From Coriobacteriaceae bacterium AM113-163 (lineage in GTDB: Bacteria; Actinomycetota; Coriobacteriia; Coriobacteriales; Coriobacteriaceae), in assembly GCA_027673765.1 (NCBI GenBank), contig JAQDWB010000010.1, positions 9,045 through 73,044 of the forward strand: a DNA stretch of 64,000 nt, in the 5' to 3' direction. The notes under the pieces were generated by a model. That model searched no databases. It was given only the letters and a program-made list of their open reading frames with translations, and had not been told where the DNA came from. Positions 62,224-64,000 of this stretch are shown piece after piece (position 1 is the stretch's first letter; every line of letters starts with the position of its first letter). The position numbers were made by a program, and so were the translations under genes.

Positions 62224-63632
62224 GTGAGCACCCCCAACAAATCGACCGCACGCTTCGCGATACCCGCATTCTGACGCTGCGCATTTGGGGCGTCGTCGGC
62301 TGCATTGTCATCGCTGCCGTAATCTTTAACCTTATGGGCATCCTGGCACCGGTCATCGAGTTTCTCGCTGTCGGTTCCATCATCGCTTTTGTGATGTCTC
62401 CGATCACCAACTGGCTCGAGCGTCACGGCGTCGGACGTGGCCTCGGTTCGCTCATCGCACTCATTGTGGTTGTTGCCGTGCTCGTCGGCGTCGTCTGCAT
62501 CCTATCGCCTATTTTGCTCGGTCAAATCATGGAAGTCCTGAGCCGCCTGCCCGAGCAGCTTCGTGTTGCGGGTGGTGATCTCAACGAGATGCTCTCGCAC
62601 GCTAAGACGCTCAACAACACGCCGCTCAAGGAGTATCTGGACGACAATCTTTCTTCGTTGGTTACCGTAGCGTCCAAGTACGTCTCGCAAATCGCTGCTG
62701 AGCTCGGCCGCGGTGTGTTTCCGCTCATTACCAACACGGCCTCGCAGCTGTTCGTCATCTTCCTGGGTCTGGTGCTTGCCTACTGGCTTGCCTGCGATTA
62801 TCCCCGCATGCACCACGAGGTCTGCACCATCATCGGGCAGGAAAAGGAGACCTCGTACCGCTTTATGGTGGCCATCCTTTCGCGTTCGGTCGGCGGCTAC
62901 ATGCGTGGCATGGTCATCACATCGATCTGTGGCGGTTTTCTTGCCTTTATTGGTTTTACGATCATCGGCCATCCGTATGCAGCACTCATGGCCATCTTCA
63001 CCGGCATTATGCACCTGGTTCCGGTTGTCGGTCCCTGGGTGAGTGCGGCGATCGCCACGGTGCTCGGCTTTATGTTCAGCCCTATGCTGGCGTTATGGAC
63101 GCTTGTCGTGACCATGGTGGCTCAAAATGTCACCGATAATGTCATTTCGCCTAAGGTCATGCAGAGCTCGGTGCAGGTGCATCCCGTTATGAGCCTGACG
63201 GCCCTCGTTATCGGTTCGGCACTCATGGGTCCCATCGGCATGGTTATCGCCATTCCGCTGTGCGCGGCCCTCAAGGGCATCTTCGTCTACTACTTTGAGA
63301 ACGAGACCGGCCGTCAGCTCGTGGCATACGACGGCGCCGTGTTTAAGGGCACTCCGTATCGCGATACCGAGGGTAACCCGGTCGCCGCCTACGACGCGCT
63401 CGGAGACGATACGTTCATCTATGAGTCCGAGCTTATCGGCAACGAGACCGCGCCCGAGGCCCAGGCAATGCCCAAGCCCGAGCTCGATAATCCCTGGATT
63501 AAGCTCTCAGGCCTGCAGCCCGACGCGACAGGCTTTTTCAAGAACCCCTTCGCCAAGGATGACGATTCCAATACGGACGACGACACCAAAACCGGCATCG
63601 ACGGCTCCATGGACGATTCGGATTCCAAATAG
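62220..63632 (+). CDS. AI-2E family transporter
   Basis: 470 residues of the AI-2E/PerM family. Hydrophobic pairs near 20-75 (LRIWGVVGCIVIAAVIFNLM), a soluble middle (LPEQLRVAGGDLNEML), then conserved helices with GYMRGMVITSICGGFLAFIG, GIMHLVPVVGPWVSAAIATV and a last segment SALMGPIGMVIAIPLCAALKG. The 120-residue acidic hydrophilic tail is extra. Family members export varied substrates or act as Na/H antiporters; substrate unknown. Overlaps the sigma gene by four bases, so it may be a direct part of the regulon. Confidence 0.88.
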   Translation: MSEHPQQIDRTLRDTRILTLRIWGVVGCIVIAAVIFNLMGILAPVIEFLAVGSIIAFVMSPITNWLERHGVGRGLGSLIALIVVVAVLVGVVCILSPILLGQIMEVLSRLPEQLRVAGGDLNEMLSHAKTLNNTPLKEYLDDNLSSLVTVASKYVSQIAAELGRGVFPLITNTASQLFVIFLGLVLAYWLACDYPRMHHEVCTIIGQEKETSYRFMVAILSRSVGGYMRGMVITSICGGFLAFIGFTIIGHPYAALMAIFTGIMHLVPVVGPWVSAAIATVLGFMFSPMLALWTLVVTMVAQNVTDNVISPKVMQSSVQVHPVMSLTALVIGSALMGPIGMVIAIPLCAALKGIFVYYFENETGRQLVAYDGAVFKGTPYRDTEGNPVAAYDALGDDTFIYESELIGNETAPEAQAMPKPELDNPWIKLSGLQPDATGFFKNPFAKDDDSNTDDDTKTGIDGSMDDSDSK

Positions 63633-63638
63633 GCCCTG

Positions 63639-63878
63639 TTAGCGTTTCTTGATGTTGTAAATAACAATAAACGCGATCAAAGCGATTGATAAGGGGCCAG
63701 CCACATAGAAAAAGATGGCGTCAATTGCGCTTAGGGTGTAATACGCTTTATCGCCAGATGTTACTGCGTACAATGCGTAGCCAAATCTCGGCTGGTTCAC
63801 ATACCAGCTCGAGTAAGCGAAGATTGCTAAAAGGGCTACTGAGGTCAGTGCATTCACGACAAACCGTTTGCTATTCAT
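63639..63878 (-). CDS. Small two-helix membrane protein
   Basis: 79 residues with two membrane segments (VVNALTSVALLAIFAYSSWY and the later IDAIFFYVAGPLSIALIAF) and a basic C-terminus KKR. No family recognised. ATG 63878 follows AAGGAGCGATCG; the longer frame to 63926 lies before that site. The gene is AT-richer than its neighbours. It converges on the AI-2E gene with six bases between the stops. Confidence 0.6.
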   Translation of the reverse strand: MNSKRFVVNALTSVALLAIFAYSSWYVNQPRFGYALYAVTSGDKAYYTLSAIDAIFFYVAGPLSIALIAFIVIYNIKKR

Positions 63879-64000
63879 CGATCGCTCCTTCCGGACGATT
63901 CTTATATGAAATTTTACCGAAATCATTTTTTTTTCAAAGTATTTGACAGACCTAAATAACGTGCCTTGATTGGCAACTTCATCCGAACACCTCCCATATT
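63879..64000. other. Non-coding right edge
   Basis: AT-rich sequence, presumably the promoter region of the small membrane protein (minus-strand TTGAAA and TAAAAT-like elements near 63940-63915). No gene or RNA is recognised up to the window end. Confidence 0.4.

Overview
The window looks like chromosome of a high-GC Gram-positive of the class Coriobacteriia, most likely Collinsella or a close relative. The basis is GC-rich third positions, actinobacterial-type gene order with Firmicutes-like accessory families (Asp23/FakA, DUF177-rpmF-plsX-acpP-rnc-smc-ftsY-ffh, an ileS T-box) and my recognition of the protein sequences. No 16S or database search was possible, so the genus is an inference. 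About 90% of the window is ordinary core genome; the accessory parts are at the left end and around 47.9-49.6 kb.

Region by region. (1) 1-6.5 kb: the 3' part of a Gram-positive Pel-like exopolysaccharide operon: tail of a DUF2194/PelA-like protein, pelF, pelG, a secreted CotH-family kinase lipoprotein, a VTC-type polyphosphate polymerase domain protein and a DUF4956 membrane protein, all overlapping or within a few bases of each other. (2) 6.6-8.2 kb: a degenerate PLP-enzyme relative without its catalytic lysine, a 156-bp palindromic element and a ModE-like regulator. (3) 8.4-12.8 kb: guaB and leuS, separated by a terminator and a very long perfect-arm hairpin. (4) 12.9-24.5 kb: one long translation/replication operon rimP-nusA-infB-rbfA-nrnA-truB-ribF-dnaG, then rpoD. 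Its promoter is followed directly by a terminator-like leader hairpin. (5) 24.5-30.5 kb: tRNA-Asn, Asp23/Gls24 protein, FakA-like kinase, recG, rsmD, coaD. (6) 30.5-40 kb: coiled-coil protein, DUF177, rpmF, plsX, acpP, rnc, smc, ftsY, ffh (lipid synthesis, chromosome segregation, protein targeting). (7) 40-47.4 kb: a DUF134-NifX fusion with paired palindromic operators, thyA-folA, an rRNA/tRNA methyltransferase, a MATE transporter, cobalamin adenosyltransferase and ftsH. (8) 47.4-49.6 kb: DUF523 protein whose 3' end abuts mobile-element debris (serine recombinase tail, frameshifted IS3 transposase) and an AT-rich peptidase E gene, evidently acquired. (9) 49.6-57.7 kb: iron-dependent alcohol/glycerol dehydrogenase, Ile T-box plus ileS, lspA-rluD, a membrane glycosyltransferase 2, and an orphan prepilin peptidase. 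(10) 57.7-64 kb: dGTPase, rarA, then a DUF948 / degenerate RsbW-like / SigB-family sigma / AI-2E transporter operon, and a small membrane protein.

The best candidates for under-described biology are the Pel-CotH-VTC-DUF4956 operon, the autoregulated-looking DUF134-NifX-His/Cys fusion, the degenerate RsbW-sigma operon, the lysine-less PLP protein and two large unannotated palindromic elements (7644-7799 and 10021-10138). No CRISPR array, rRNA operon or intact prophage is visible.
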